In this document: one piece after another, positions 32,701-40,577 of the stretch
Numbering within the stretch: position 1 is the stretch's first letter
Layout of the letters: each line of letters starts with the position of its first letter
From: Prevotella sp.
GTDB taxonomy: Bacteria; Bacteroidota; Bacteroidia; Bacteroidales; Bacteroidaceae
Direction of reading: 5' to 3'
Assembly: GCA_017417465.1 (NCBI GenBank)
Contig: JAFPZD010000068.1
Location: 1 to 45,590 of the forward strand
DNA length: 45,590 nt
Position numbers and translations under genes: made by a program
Notes under the pieces: generated by a model
Seen by the model: only the letters and a program-made list of their open reading frames with translations
Database searches by the model: none
Told to the model about the DNA's origin: nothing

Positions 32701-35147
32701 TTTACCTGATAGGTACCGGTGCAGGGGAAGTTTTTGGGGCGGAAGGTGAAGGTTTTGGCTTCGCCCTTATTCACCACGACGGGTATGGTGTAGGTGGTCC
32801 ATTCGGTGTCGCCATAGTAGAGCTTCACGGGTACATTGGAGGGAGCAGCGGCTGAGCCGATGTTCTTCACCTGTATGGTGGCGTAGATGGGCGTTCCTTC
32901 GTTGACGAGGGTCTTGTCAAGTGTAAACGACGTGATGGTCAGGTCGGGCATGGTGCGGTCGCTGATGAGCAGCCATGTGCTGCCGGCACTGTAGCCTGTG
33001 GCTTGTGCGACGACGCTCACCGTGCGGTCGCCCTCGGCGACATCGTTGCTCAGTGCACGGAATGTGGTGGTGACGCTCTTCTGTCCGGCCGGGATGGTCA
33101 CCGTCTTGCTGAACTCCACGTCGGCAGCATCGCTCGTCAGCGTCACGGCGAGGGCACCGCCGCTGGTGGTGTTGCGGCTGATGGTCAGTGTGCAGCCCTC
33201 TTCGGCACCTTCGAGGATGGTCGACTGGTTGGCAATGACGCTGAGCGTCGGTCCGTCGTCGTCGGTGATGGTGATGGAGTCGATCACCACGGCCTGCTTG
33301 TCGCCAATGGCGTCGCAGTTACAGTCGCTCATGTAGACTGAGGCACGGATGCGCACCGTGCGGTCGCCGTCCACCTCCTGGTTGTCCTTCACGCCAAGTG
33401 GGAACTTGACCGTGGTGGTACCGGCGGGCATGGTGAGCGTCTGCTGGCTGTAGTAGATGTCGTTCAAGCCGTCGTCGGCCAGCTTGATGGTGATCTTGTT
33501 GTTGGTCACCTCTGTGCGGGTGATGATGCCCATCATGGCCTGCGGGCCGGCACCCTCGCTGACGGTCTTCGGCGAGAGGGTCATGCTGATGGCGGGTGTG
33601 TCGTCGTCGTGGAGCATGAATACGACCTCGCCCGTCTGATAGTGCTCGGCAGTACCGCTGAGGCGGATGCTCATGTCGTTGGCCGGCTGGTTGTCCTGAA
33701 TGATGGGAATGTCGATAGTGGCCTGCAGGGCGCCGTCAGGGAAGACGATGCGCTGGGGCAGCTTGAAGCGTTTCTGCTCCTCGATGTTCAGATAGACGGC
33801 CAGCTGTTCAGCCCATGGGCGCTGCGGCACGCTGACGGTGAGGTGGATGGTCTCGCCCTCGTTGTAGTCAGACTTGTCGACGGTGAAGGTCAGGGGAACG
33901 AGGTTGGTCTCTTCCATCGTCACCGTATCGGTCACGACATCGTAGCCGTTGTTCTGGTTGGCGTTGACAATGACGGCCACCTTGGGGTCGACGTCGTAGC
34001 GATTGTTCTGCACGGCATAGACATAGAAGCTGGTGCGGTTGGAGCCTTTGGCAAAGGTAACCGTGCCGTCGTTCGAGAAGCGCAGACGGTCGGTCTTGCC
34101 CGAGGCGTCGCGACTGGTAATATTGAACGTCTCGGCAATCGAGGTGTTGCCGGTGCGGCGCAACTCGCAATAGTAGCCATTGGTGGAGTTCTTGGGAATG
34201 ACGGTCTTATTGGCTGTCAGCTGCAAGTATTTGTTGACGCGCAGCGAGTAGCTGCTGGCGGTGGCGGTGTTGTTCGCCTGGTTGATGGTGCTTTCACCAC
34301 AGTCGGCTGCAGGCACGACCTGCACGACGGGGCGGCAAAGGCCACCGATGCCTGGAAAGTCGTCCAGGGTGAATGTGGCAGTGCGCGAGACGGAGCCATT
34401 GACAGCCAGTGTGCCATCGTAGGCCGTCGTGCCCACGTAGACCTGAGCGCCAGTGGTCTGGCTCTCCAGGTAGATGCGCTCGGTCCATCCGGCGCCTGTT
34501 GCCAGGTCGCCAATGTTCTTGACAGTCCATGAGAATTCGAGCTCACCGGCGGGGTCGACGAGCGTCTGCTTCACACGTACGTTCGAGGGCTGCAGGTCGG
34601 GGCGGGGAACGGTCTCGATGGTCACCGAGCCGTCGGCCTGTGAGGTCAGCACATTCTGCTGCTCACGGTTGGTCAGCACAACGCTGTTGGCCATCAGATA
34701 GACTGGATAGACGACGCCGTTGCCCAAGTCAGCGGGCAGGGGCAGGTCTACCGTGAGCACTGCTCCCGTGCTGCCTACGATGCGGCTGTTTTCACTGCTA
34801 TAGACAATGATGCGGTAGGTCTTGTAGGACGACACACCGCCGTTCACTGCAGGGTCACGCCAGTGACCGCTGCTTGTCAGGCGTGTTGTCACGGTGTGGT
34901 TGGCGCAGCGCGTCTTCGACAGGGTGACTGCCGTGTTGTTGTTCTCATCGAGTGCGAGCTCGTAGGGCACATCAATGTCGAACTGTACACCGACGATGTC
35001 GCTGCTGTTTTCCATCTCAATGGGCAGGCTGACGGTTTTGCCCGCCGGGCAGGTCACTGCCCCCACACGCAGTACGTTGGTCTGCGCCTGCATAACGGCA
35101 GCTAAGCACAGCAACGCTGCTAATAGTTGGAATCTTAAGTATCTCAT
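26733..35147 (-). CDS. Giant secreted protein with cohesin-like N-domain, CARDB and Calx-beta repeats, and C-terminal dockerin
   Basis: 2804 residues. Signal peptide 1-22. Residues about 24-180 resemble a cohesin (VGAVTCPAGKTVSLPIEMEN, VGVQFDIDVP, then DGSVTI). Next come a CARDB-like domain (about 184-300), Calx-beta-like domains (about 410-730; ILEGAEEGCTLTISRN), a second CARDB (about 734-840) and a carboxypeptidase-regulatory-like domain (about 1160-1255). A Gly-rich linker (about 1415-1445) and a helical, more AT-rich middle (about 1455-1815) follow. Further beta domains include an SbsA-like Ig domain (about 2260-2370) and an InlB-like repeat (about 2470-2545). The end, 2735-2795, is a dockerin with two Ca-loops, DVNGDGQIGIGDIV and DVNGDGQVGIGDIV. 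Likely surface or extracellular. It starts 28 bp after the BspA-like gene, so both share a transcript. No enzyme domain was recognised; function unknown. Confidence 0.82.
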   Translation of the reverse strand: MRYLRFQLLAALLCLAAVMQAQTNVLRVGAVTCPAGKTVSLPIEMENSSDIVGVQFDIDVPYELALDENNNTAVTLSKTRCANHTVTTRLTSSGHWRDPAVNGGVSSYKTYRIIVYSSENSRIVGSTGAVLTVDLPLPADLGNGVVYPVYLMANSVVLTNREQQNVLTSQADGSVTIETVPRPDLQPSNVRVKQTLVDPAGELEFSWTVKNIGDLATGAGWTERIYLESQTTGAQVYVGTTAYDGTLAVNGSVSRTATFTLDDFPGIGGLCRPVVQVVPAADCGESTINQANNTATASSYSLRVNKYLQLTANKTVIPKNSTNGYYCELRRTGNTSIAETFNITSRDASGKTDRLRFSNDGTVTFAKGSNRTSFYVYAVQNNRYDVDPKVAVIVNANQNNGYDVVTDTVTMEETNLVPLTFTVDKSDYNEGETIHLTVSVPQRPWAEQLAVYLNIEEQKRFKLPQRIVFPDGALQATIDIPIIQDNQPANDMSIRLSGTAEHYQTGEVVFMLHDDDTPAISMTLSPKTVSEGAGPQAMMGIITRTEVTNNKITIKLADDGLNDIYYSQQTLTMPAGTTTVKFPLGVKDNQEVDGDRTVRIRASVYMSDCNCDAIGDKQAVVIDSITITDDDGPTLSVIANQSTILEGAEEGCTLTISRNTTSGGALAVTLTSDAADVEFSKTVTIPAGQKSVTTTFRALSNDVAEGDRTVSVVAQATGYSAGSTWLLISDRTMPDLTITSFTLDKTLVNEGTPIYATIQVKNIGSAAAPSNVPVKLYYGDTEWTTYTIPVVVNKGEAKTFTFRPKNFPCTGTYQVKAVVNPDNKPVELLTTNNTSQIVELTGNSLYNYTLAAKKTGYNVGEKANFTGTCIGIDGQVNTVHNLWLFMDCNGQRESFGPTGGIRTDGSFIADRTIPASFSGTVKIGACNRADIETSQNYLGSFEVYGMQRTETSYTVHEVYKDETSSFVMRLRNTCGLALHNVSMTFTGATNNYDIQVTPIATLPANGEVDLKYTITGKSLTNITNYEQIQFQIKCDEGATLNVNTWNFVKMRTADLAVSENNIKTTVQITQPRTYPIWLTNKGETATGKITISLPTGMGKFVTLASASQLPSLERGDSTMILLRFDSQGFDVNVEQTGTIAINCENGNGTVIHFSVTTVSESKGNLKVYVQDEMTIYGDKDGNHPYVSEATVRLKDYNTGADIKTLTTDASGYVTFNDINEGFYQLYVTAPKHDDYRQNVTVSPGETKNHTATISYQAIGVSWDVVETEVEDEYEIISTLTYETQVPVPVIVMSAPDTLGLDLLDEGKSMLYNIILRNEGLIAAQSTNLTLPEVEGFTFTPLVQHEGVIVGAQQSYVIPVRVTHNVEQTAGTRGMFKAASNLPCNSKYLADWEWPCGSDHKHAWVAKTVNLIKDVGTGGNGGCSGGDGGGAWGGSGGTPVYGGLGNGLNFRAASDGALRGTIDLLCAMSNLVPTPDWSDDVDDIRDYVDIWQSNDSGWNKIKNTLKTNIKHKVDGQIKDIKDAVTNPGGIRDKINDWKNFYNGVKNVYEGVGRGDYLSRSHRPHKAEGTGSEDDEMDPAMVEGTVEYYQNLLENYVDNSYFLTYLTKMNLYGQALLTEFNLMEEIMNAPEALDNLTSEFQESIDTLNNIISEMVEGMHCSIWDSWSPPTMTGGKTIEEMQDRIDAVKLNGSDQYYDFSYDQYVSRMHLYYQKYAQWIGYLNYRESHYQMHGYYPQDGSINNELLWRDKSYPRKEERWLERDEIPRTRYINEYVNRLDSCENDLVLKGFESWDDLYESAQQDLLDMYENMGKNTCASVKLEIDQKLVMTRQAFRGTLTVENGLSTDLTGIELSLLVKDLLGNEATSHEFQINFESIDGFEGSVDGPWTLGPKAKGVATVLFIPTKYAAPEALTTWSFGGTLYFTDGDGVTQVRTLLPVSLQVKPSPVLDLTYFVQRDIYGDDPLTKDVIEPIVPAEFAVLINNKGNGDATNIRMFTHQPKIIDNEKGLFIDFSILSSRLNGGETVLALDSTIATVFGDIPAGKSSYAQWELTSSLLGHFTKYEIAVNHLTSYGNPDLSLLDEVTIHELIHSISLPKGALMGYWIPQTEDLHGWAVNDNLGINPPEVPDRMYVNDGTTLPIFSYIDKTTVQYKGNNTYWVTFNIDNQDEMQEGFNFLYTSFADPTMGEGGIKDAHGINTIDQKYQNLIERGEIWQTQYTMHDGGDPIRDNKVHLLIPFQKNRDGNTTFIVTFEPAPTKRLDVESIKTVPQGSDIAVDVLDELTVTFNKPINASTFTRDDMVLRYEGEKLTSNIAITKAANNDSVYTVKMQNVSRNGYYTLQVNTDGVNDKEGFAGKNGKQVGWMLFKGGLVQYNVEAWPTVAAGNIAMSDNIDTSGEIDFGTNVTMTAQPAEGYTFDYWGTVGEDVESVASARARQAAKASGNTLLEDQINRYSDENPVTVSMNKVYNMRAVFKPNKCTITIDCNERHGTVNVVSAVYDYGTVLNLEAEPVEGYRFVGYYDGDRLLSNQPTFAYTVKGTTTLTVKFKVITESILLKESVDYTPENIDQATVRLQRTFVKGGWNTVCLPCPVADPQAAFGGGTRVARLTGIDNRALQFETVEQMEANVPYLIWVGTLNSNQLISDGAEYQSIYNLGQTSISADVSTLSSTMGAATITGTYTDQTLAANKGFYLVKGLKANLVETATSSGRFNAFVKVTDRNDKTIKLALDGEILGEIEGDVNGDGQIGIGDIVAITNVMAGTNANPDIADRADVNGDGQVGIGDIVRVTNIMAGLRSRKLFHLLEDGE

Positions 35148-35175
35148 AGTCTTTAACTTTATCTTGGTTACCTTT

Positions 35176-38100
35176 TTACTTCTTCACTTTAAACTGTTTG
35201 CCGTTCACGTTGACGACGTAGACGCCCTGAGGCAGCGAGTGCCACGGACCGACGGGACGGCCCTGCAGGTCGTAGACCTGTCCCGTTTGTTGCTGTATCA
35301 CAGCAACAGACCCCACACCGGTAGCCGTGTCGCCGACGACGGTGACGCCAAGGTGGCGGGCTTCGGCATTGCTCAGGTAGACGTCGCTGACGGTAGCGCC
35401 TGTGGGCAGGCTGTTCAGCAGCTCGTGCTCACCGGCGGCAAGGGTGTTGCCAGCAGGCGAGTAGACGACGATGCGCACACCGTCGACCACGTCGCGCATG
35501 GTGACCGAGAAGCCGGCGCGCAGGGCGTTGCTGACGTTGAGCTGGCGGCTGTTGGCACCGCTGACGGTCAGCTGCAGGGCGGCCACCTCGTCGCTGTTGG
35601 CGAGTGTGACGCTGCTGCCACTGACAGTAATCAGGTTGCTGCTTTCAGGCGACACCATATTATTAATACGCGCGCGTGAGCCTGATGGCTGCTCGAAGCC
35701 GAGCAGGAAGTCCACGGTGCCTACGATGTCGCTGACGTTGATCTTCTCGTCGCCGTTGGTGTCGGAACAAGCGAAGTTGTACATGACGCCGGCGGGCTTC
35801 GCGTCGTTCAGGGCGTAGTAGATGACGCTCTGCAGGTCGGTGACGTCGACCGTCTGGTCGGCGTTCACGTCGCCGTCAGTCCAGGTGAGCCTGAGCAGGA
35901 TGGTCTGCTGGTTGCCGCCGATGGAGTAGGCCAGTACCTTGTCCTTCTCGGCCTTCAGTGGGTAGTTGCTGGTGTAGAGATTCCACTGCCCGTCGGTCTT
36001 ATAGAACTCCCAGACGTTGGGCCACGGGGTGTAGTAGCTGTTGGTGTGGTAGAAGCGGGCCAAGTCGTTGCTGGTGTAGCCGAAGTCCTGGTTGCTGTGG
36101 CGGTAGGTTGACAGACGATTGGTCGGTAGTGTGAAGGGCACGCCGACGGTGACATCGGTGACGGGTGCGTTCGAGGGCACCACAAGCTCACTGGTGGCGT
36201 AGTCGAAGAACTGACGGTTATAGGTAAAGTTTGTCAGCGTCGTCTTGGGGATGACTTGTGAGATGTCGGTCAGACGGTTGTAGCTGACGTCGAGCTTCGT
36301 CAGGGTCGTCAGCTTCGAGGCGAAGGGATAGATGTCGCCAGTGAGCAGGTTGCCCTGGAGGTAGAGCTCGGTGAGGGGTGCGAGCGCATCGGCCGACTTG
36401 CCGTTGAACAGGGTGCCGATGTTGCCGGTGAGCTGGTTGTTGCTCAGGTTCAGCGTCTGTAGCTGCTTCAGCAGGAACAGCGAGTCGGGCAGCTGGCCGG
36501 TGAGGCCCTGTGCCGAGAGGTTGATGCCGGTGATGCGGTAGAGGTCGGTGCTGCTTTCGACGGTGGTGACCCCTGCCCACTTGCCAGTGGCATAGTGGTT
36601 GTTGTCGAGGTCCCACTGTGTGCTCTTCCACTGCGTGCCGCCCAGCTCACGATAGAGCTTCTTCAGCACAGCATAGTCGAGGTCGTCGAGCACGGCGCCC
36701 ATGAAGAAGCTGCGAATCTCCTTGAAGTCCTTCCAGAAGGTGGCCTCCTGATAGAGTGACTCTGTTCCCTCGGGCACCTCGAGCACGCATTTTGAGCGGA
36801 AATCCTTGCTGTAGGTGTCGCTCTTGGGCGGCGTGCCGGCATAGACACGCATCAGCTGCAGTGAGTCGCAGCCATAGACGGCAGTGAAGCTGGTCCATTG
36901 CGAGTAGTCCTGGTTGCGGCCGAAATAGATGCTCTTCAGACGCTTGCAGTTCTCGAAGCAGTGAGAGCCGAGGTCGGCGGTGAAGCCGTCGGGAACGCGG
37001 AAAGTCTGTAGCTGTGAGTTGGAGAAGGCGTATCCATCAATATTTGTTATGTTCTCAGGCAGGTCAATCTCCGTCAGGCCACTCTGATCGAAGGCCATCC
37101 AGCCTATCTCGGTGACGGTGGCGGGCAGGTTGATGTGCTGCAGGGCGGTGGCCTTTTGGAAGGTGTAGTTTGGTATGCGCGTAAGATTGGCAGGCAGCTT
37201 GACGCTGACGAGGTTAGGCGTGTTGCAGAAGACACTGTTGCCAAGGGTGGTGAGACCGTCGGGAAGAACCACACTGCTGATGGCGCAGCCGTTGAAGGCG
37301 TCGCCGGCAATCTCGGTGACACCATCGGGGATGGTCAGCGTGCCAGTAATCTTGGGCGTTTCGCGGAACGACGAGCCGCCGATGTAGGTCAGGGCGGTGG
37401 GCAGCTTGGTGAGCACCAGCTCCTTACAGTTCCAGAAGGCATCGTACTCGATGCGCGTTATTTGGTCGTTCAGCACGATGGACGGCAGCTTCACGCAGTC
37501 GCGGAAAGCACGGTATTTGATGGTGCGGATGCCGTTGTGCATCGTGACGGTGGTCAGATTCGGGCAGTTGAAGCAGTAGGCGTTAGGTACGTAGTCGATG
37601 CCAGTGGGCACGTTAACGGTCGTCAGATTGGCACAGTCTTCGAAGACGGAGCCTTCCATCCACGCGATGGAGTTGGGCAGAGTGACGGTGGTCAGACCCG
37701 TGTTGCGGAATGCCTCACCATAAACCGTGGTCAGCGTCGTCTGATTCAGGCCGTTGACGGTGGTCAGCTTCGTACAGTCATGGAAGACGCGGCTGCCGAT
37801 TTCGGTGACGCCAGTGGGCAGGGTGGCGGTGGTCAGGTTGCCGCAGTGGTAGACAAGTCCTCTTGGTATTGCCTTGATGTTGGCTGGGACGGTGAACTGG
37901 GTGATGGCCTCGCAGTACTCGAAGGCCCAGTCGCCGATGCTGGTAATGGTCGACGGCAAACTGATAGCTGCGACGGCCTTGCACTCGCTGAAGGCAGCAT
38001 AGCCGATGGACTCTAGCCCTTCGTTGAAGGTGATGCTGGGCAGCACCCAGTTGTAGCGGAAGGCATAGTTGCCGATGCTCTTGCACGAGGCAGGGATGAC

Positions 38101-39891
38101 GAGGGGCGACGTGCGTACCTTGTTATTAAAGAAAGCGTAGTCGCCAATGCTTTCGACGGTGGAGGGTATGTTGACCGTTTCCAAGGCGTAGCACTCGCTG
38201 AAGGGGCCGTGGCCGATGGTCTTAAGACCATTGGACAGCGTGGCGCTGACCAGCTTTTCACAGTGCCAGAACACCTCTTGCTCCAGTGCGGTAACGCCGC
38301 TGGGGACGGTCACCTGGGTGATGCCGGTGTAGTAGAAGGCATCGCGCCCGATGGTCTTCACACCAGATGGAATGGGACACTCGGTGAGACGGAATCGGTT
38401 GCCGTGATCGCGCTCCTGACAGATGGCATACTCGCCGATGGCGGTGGTGCCGCTGGGCAGCTTGAGCGAACGCAAATGAGGCATGTCGTAGAACATGAAG
38501 TTACCCACAACGTTGGCCTCCGTGTTGTAGACGGTGCTGCCGTATTGTGTCACTGCGCCATTGTCCCAATGCCAGCGCGCGTAGCTGTCGCCGCCAGCAA
38601 CGATGGAAGCATTGGTCAAGTCAAGCTTCTGTAGACCCCACATCTGCTGATGCAGGAAGTTGATATCGGTGCCGTTCAGCGGTCCGCTGACGGTCAGCTC
38701 AATGATGTTGGCGGGGTCGCCCTTGGCCATCACTTTCTGCTCTAACTGTCCGCCGGCGGTGGTGGTAACACTGATTGTGGTGGGCTGGCCGATGGGCACG
38801 ATGTGGTACTTCTTGGTGAAGTCGTTAGTGCGGTAAGTGTCCACCAGGTCAGGATTGACGTAGAGCGTTATACTTCCTGGTAGGGCATAGCCCTGTTCGA
38901 AGGGGTAGTTCGGGCCAGGGAAGGTCAGCTTCTGGAGGTTAGTCATATTGGAGCCGCACCAGGTGTAGTCTGTGCCTAACGAGGTGAGCCCTGTGCCGAA
39001 GTTAATCTCGGTGAGCGACGTGCAGGCGTAGAAGACGCCTTGGCCGATGGTCTCGACGGCATCGGGCAGGGTGATCGACTGCAGACTGGGGCAGCCGGCG
39101 AACGTGTTGTAGGGGATGGTCGTGATGTTGGGCGAGCCGTTGAAGACGCACGAGCGCAACAGGGCGCAGTTGTCAAAGGTCTGATCGCCTAATGATGTGA
39201 GGTTACCTGGGAAACTGACGGTTTCCAGTTTGTCACAATTATAAAAGACCTGTTTTCCCAAGGTCAGGTTGCCAGTGCCAGTGGTAAAGGTGACCGTCTT
39301 CAAATTGTTGCATTGATAGAACCCGTAGTTCTCGATACTGGTCAGGCTGGCGGGCAGGGTGATGCTCGTCAGGGCGTGACAGTAGTCAAAGCAGTCGTTT
39401 TTGATGGTTGTCAGGCTGGTGGCCGCACTGAGGTTGATGGAAGACAAGGCGGCACAGTCACGGAAGGCGTGGGAGCCCAGAATCTGTACTTTAGAGTTCA
39501 GGGTGACGCTCACGAGTTTTGAGCAGCCGCTGAAAGCATAGTTGCTTGTGCCATCGGGGCCGCCAACAGCGATGATGTTCTTTCCGAACGTGATGCTTAC
39601 GAGGTTGCCGCGGTTGCCGACACCGCCACTGACGTAGAGCACCTGGTGGCTCACACCGTTGGCATCGGTAACGGCATCGGCGATGATGATGCGGCCGGCC
39701 TTCGATGCGTCGGAAGCGTAGGTCTTGACGGTCTTGAAAGTGGCAGGGCCGTCGGCGCTGTCGTAGCTATAGGTCAGCTCGTTGCCGTTGGCATCGGCTA
39801 CCACCACGTCGGTGGCTGAGGCCATAAGCGGCAGGGCGAGGCTGAGCATAAGCAGGGCGCAGCGCAGGTGGGTTAATCTGACTTTTTTCAT
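35176..39891 (-). CDS. BspA-like leucine-rich-repeat surface protein with dockerin and T9SS-like tail
   Basis: 1571 residues. Signal peptide about 1-26. Residues about 95-1080 are tandem BspA-type (LRR_5) repeats, at least two dozen by eye (pattern C-x-x-L-x-x-V-x-x-P-x-x-V-x-x-I-G). A block of classical leucine-rich repeats follows at about 1150-1240 (LQTLNLSNNQLTGNI). A dockerin-like pair of Ca-loops, DVNADQTVDVTDL and DTNGDEKINVSDI, lies near residues 1339-1390. The C-terminus (VYDLQGRPV, LPQGVYVVNVNGKQFKVKK) resembles type IX secretion sorting domains. BspA-type proteins mediate adhesion to host proteins and other bacteria in oral species. It is the first gene of a two-gene transcript with the cohesin/dockerin giant. 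Confidence 0.88.
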   Translation of the reverse strand: MKKVRLTHLRCALLMLSLALPLMASATDVVVADANGNELTYSYDSADGPATFKTVKTYASDASKAGRIIIADAVTDANGVSHQVLYVSGGVGNRGNLVSITFGKNIIAVGGPDGTSNYAFSGCSKLVSVTLNSKVQILGSHAFRDCAALSSINLSAATSLTTIKNDCFDYCHALTSITLPASLTSIENYGFYQCNNLKTVTFTTGTGNLTLGKQVFYNCDKLETVSFPGNLTSLGDQTFDNCALLRSCVFNGSPNITTIPYNTFAGCPSLQSITLPDAVETIGQGVFYACTSLTEINFGTGLTSLGTDYTWCGSNMTNLQKLTFPGPNYPFEQGYALPGSITLYVNPDLVDTYRTNDFTKKYHIVPIGQPTTISVTTTAGGQLEQKVMAKGDPANIIELTVSGPLNGTDINFLHQQMWGLQKLDLTNASIVAGGDSYARWHWDNGAVTQYGSTVYNTEANVVGNFMFYDMPHLRSLKLPSGTTAIGEYAICQERDHGNRFRLTECPIPSGVKTIGRDAFYYTGITQVTVPSGVTALEQEVFWHCEKLVSATLSNGLKTIGHGPFSECYALETVNIPSTVESIGDYAFFNNKVRTSPLVIPASCKSIGNYAFRYNWVLPSITFNEGLESIGYAAFSECKAVAAISLPSTITSIGDWAFEYCEAITQFTVPANIKAIPRGLVYHCGNLTTATLPTGVTEIGSRVFHDCTKLTTVNGLNQTTLTTVYGEAFRNTGLTTVTLPNSIAWMEGSVFEDCANLTTVNVPTGIDYVPNAYCFNCPNLTTVTMHNGIRTIKYRAFRDCVKLPSIVLNDQITRIEYDAFWNCKELVLTKLPTALTYIGGSSFRETPKITGTLTIPDGVTEIAGDAFNGCAISSVVLPDGLTTLGNSVFCNTPNLVSVKLPANLTRIPNYTFQKATALQHINLPATVTEIGWMAFDQSGLTEIDLPENITNIDGYAFSNSQLQTFRVPDGFTADLGSHCFENCKRLKSIYFGRNQDYSQWTSFTAVYGCDSLQLMRVYAGTPPKSDTYSKDFRSKCVLEVPEGTESLYQEATFWKDFKEIRSFFMGAVLDDLDYAVLKKLYRELGGTQWKSTQWDLDNNHYATGKWAGVTTVESSTDLYRITGINLSAQGLTGQLPDSLFLLKQLQTLNLSNNQLTGNIGTLFNGKSADALAPLTELYLQGNLLTGDIYPFASKLTTLTKLDVSYNRLTDISQVIPKTTLTNFTYNRQFFDYATSELVVPSNAPVTDVTVGVPFTLPTNRLSTYRHSNQDFGYTSNDLARFYHTNSYYTPWPNVWEFYKTDGQWNLYTSNYPLKAEKDKVLAYSIGGNQQTILLRLTWTDGDVNADQTVDVTDLQSVIYYALNDAKPAGVMYNFACSDTNGDEKINVSDIVGTVDFLLGFEQPSGSRARINNMVSPESSNLITVSGSSVTLANSDEVAALQLTVSGANSRQLNVSNALRAGFSVTMRDVVDGVRIVVYSPAGNTLAAGEHELLNSLPTGATVSDVYLSNAEARHLGVTVVGDTATGVGSVAVIQQQTGQVYDLQGRPVGPWHSLPQGVYVVNVNGKQFKVKK

Positions 39892-39923
39892 AAGGTTGTT
39901 GTTTTTGATAAGTAATATTTGTG

Positions 39924-39931
39924 CAAAGTTA
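39924..39931 (-). promoter_or_regulatory. Probable -7 box (TAACTTTG) of the BspA-like gene
   Basis: Minus-strand TAACTTTG lies 32 nt before the ATG at 39891. A -33 TTTG is not obvious at 19-21 bp. Confidence 0.5.
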
Positions 39932-40074
39932 ATAAAAAATAGGGGAAAAAGGGCCGCTTTTTGCTATCATTCCACTAACAAAAGCACAAATTGTTAGTCG
40001 TTTTGCACTTTTTGTTAGTGAAAAGTGCTCCTAACGCCCCCAAGGTTTGCCCAAAGAGGACGTCGTGTCTGCTC

Positions 40075-40272
40075 GGAGAAGTGTGGGAGAGATCTCGGAG
40101 AAGTGTGGGAGATATCTCGGAGAAGTGTGGGAGAGGTCTAGGAGAAGTGTGGGAGAGATCTAGGAGAAGTGTGGGAGAGATCTAGGAGAAGTGTGGGAGA
40201 GGTCTAGGAGAGGAGTGGCAGTCCTCTCGGAGCGGGTTGGTAGTCCCCTCGGAGCGGACTTTGGGTTTGTTC
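40075..40272. repeat. Nine-unit 22-bp tandem array
   Basis: Units of GGAGAAGTGTGGGAGAGATCTA type start at 40075, 40097, 40119, 40141, 40163 and 40185 with one to three differences. Three diverged units start at 40207, 40229 and 40251, all exactly 22 bp apart. The array lies between the BspA-like gene and the Kelch/AraC gene. Confidence 0.92.
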
Positions 40273-40305
40273 GAAAGAGACTTGAAACTAATCGGTCTTT
40301 AGTGC

Positions 40306-40435
40306 AAGAGACCTCCCCTAACTTGAAGATTTTTGTCCGCTTAAGGACAAAAATCGCCTGTAGGAGGGGGATAAGATAGACCTGCAGCGGAAAAGGTAAC
40401 TTATCCCCCTCCTACAGGAGGGGTTAGGGGAGGTC
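40306..40435. repeat. Palindromic REP-like element, inverted copy of the 1976-2029 element
   Basis: 40382-40435 is the exact reverse complement of 1976-2029 (54 bp), with near-identity continuing for about 20 bp more. A second palindrome, TTTTTGTCC (40330-40338) with GGACAAAAA (40345-40353), interrupts the left half. Confidence 0.88.
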
Positions 40436-40445
40436 ATTAGAGGGG

Positions 40446-40577
40446 TTAGGGAAGTTCACCAGAGTGCTTAGGGAAGTTCACAAAAGTGCTTATGGGAGTT
40501 CACTGGAGTACTTAGTGTAGTTCACCGGAGTGTTTAGGGTAGTTCACCGGAGTGTATATGGGCGGTCACTGGAGGAG
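40446..40577. repeat. Second 22-bp tandem array, ending at the stop codon of the Kelch/AraC gene
   Basis: Six 22-bp units of TTAGGGAAGTTCACCAGAGTGC type start at 40446, 40468, 40490, 40512, 40534 and 40556. The next triplet in phase, TTA at 40578-40580, is the stop codon (TAA on the minus strand) of the Kelch/AraC gene. Confidence 0.9.

Noticed and set aside
40075-40577. CRISPR or coding repeats
   Set aside because: The 22-bp units are contiguous with no spacers, and 22 is not a multiple of three; the open frames across them are by-products of low complexity.
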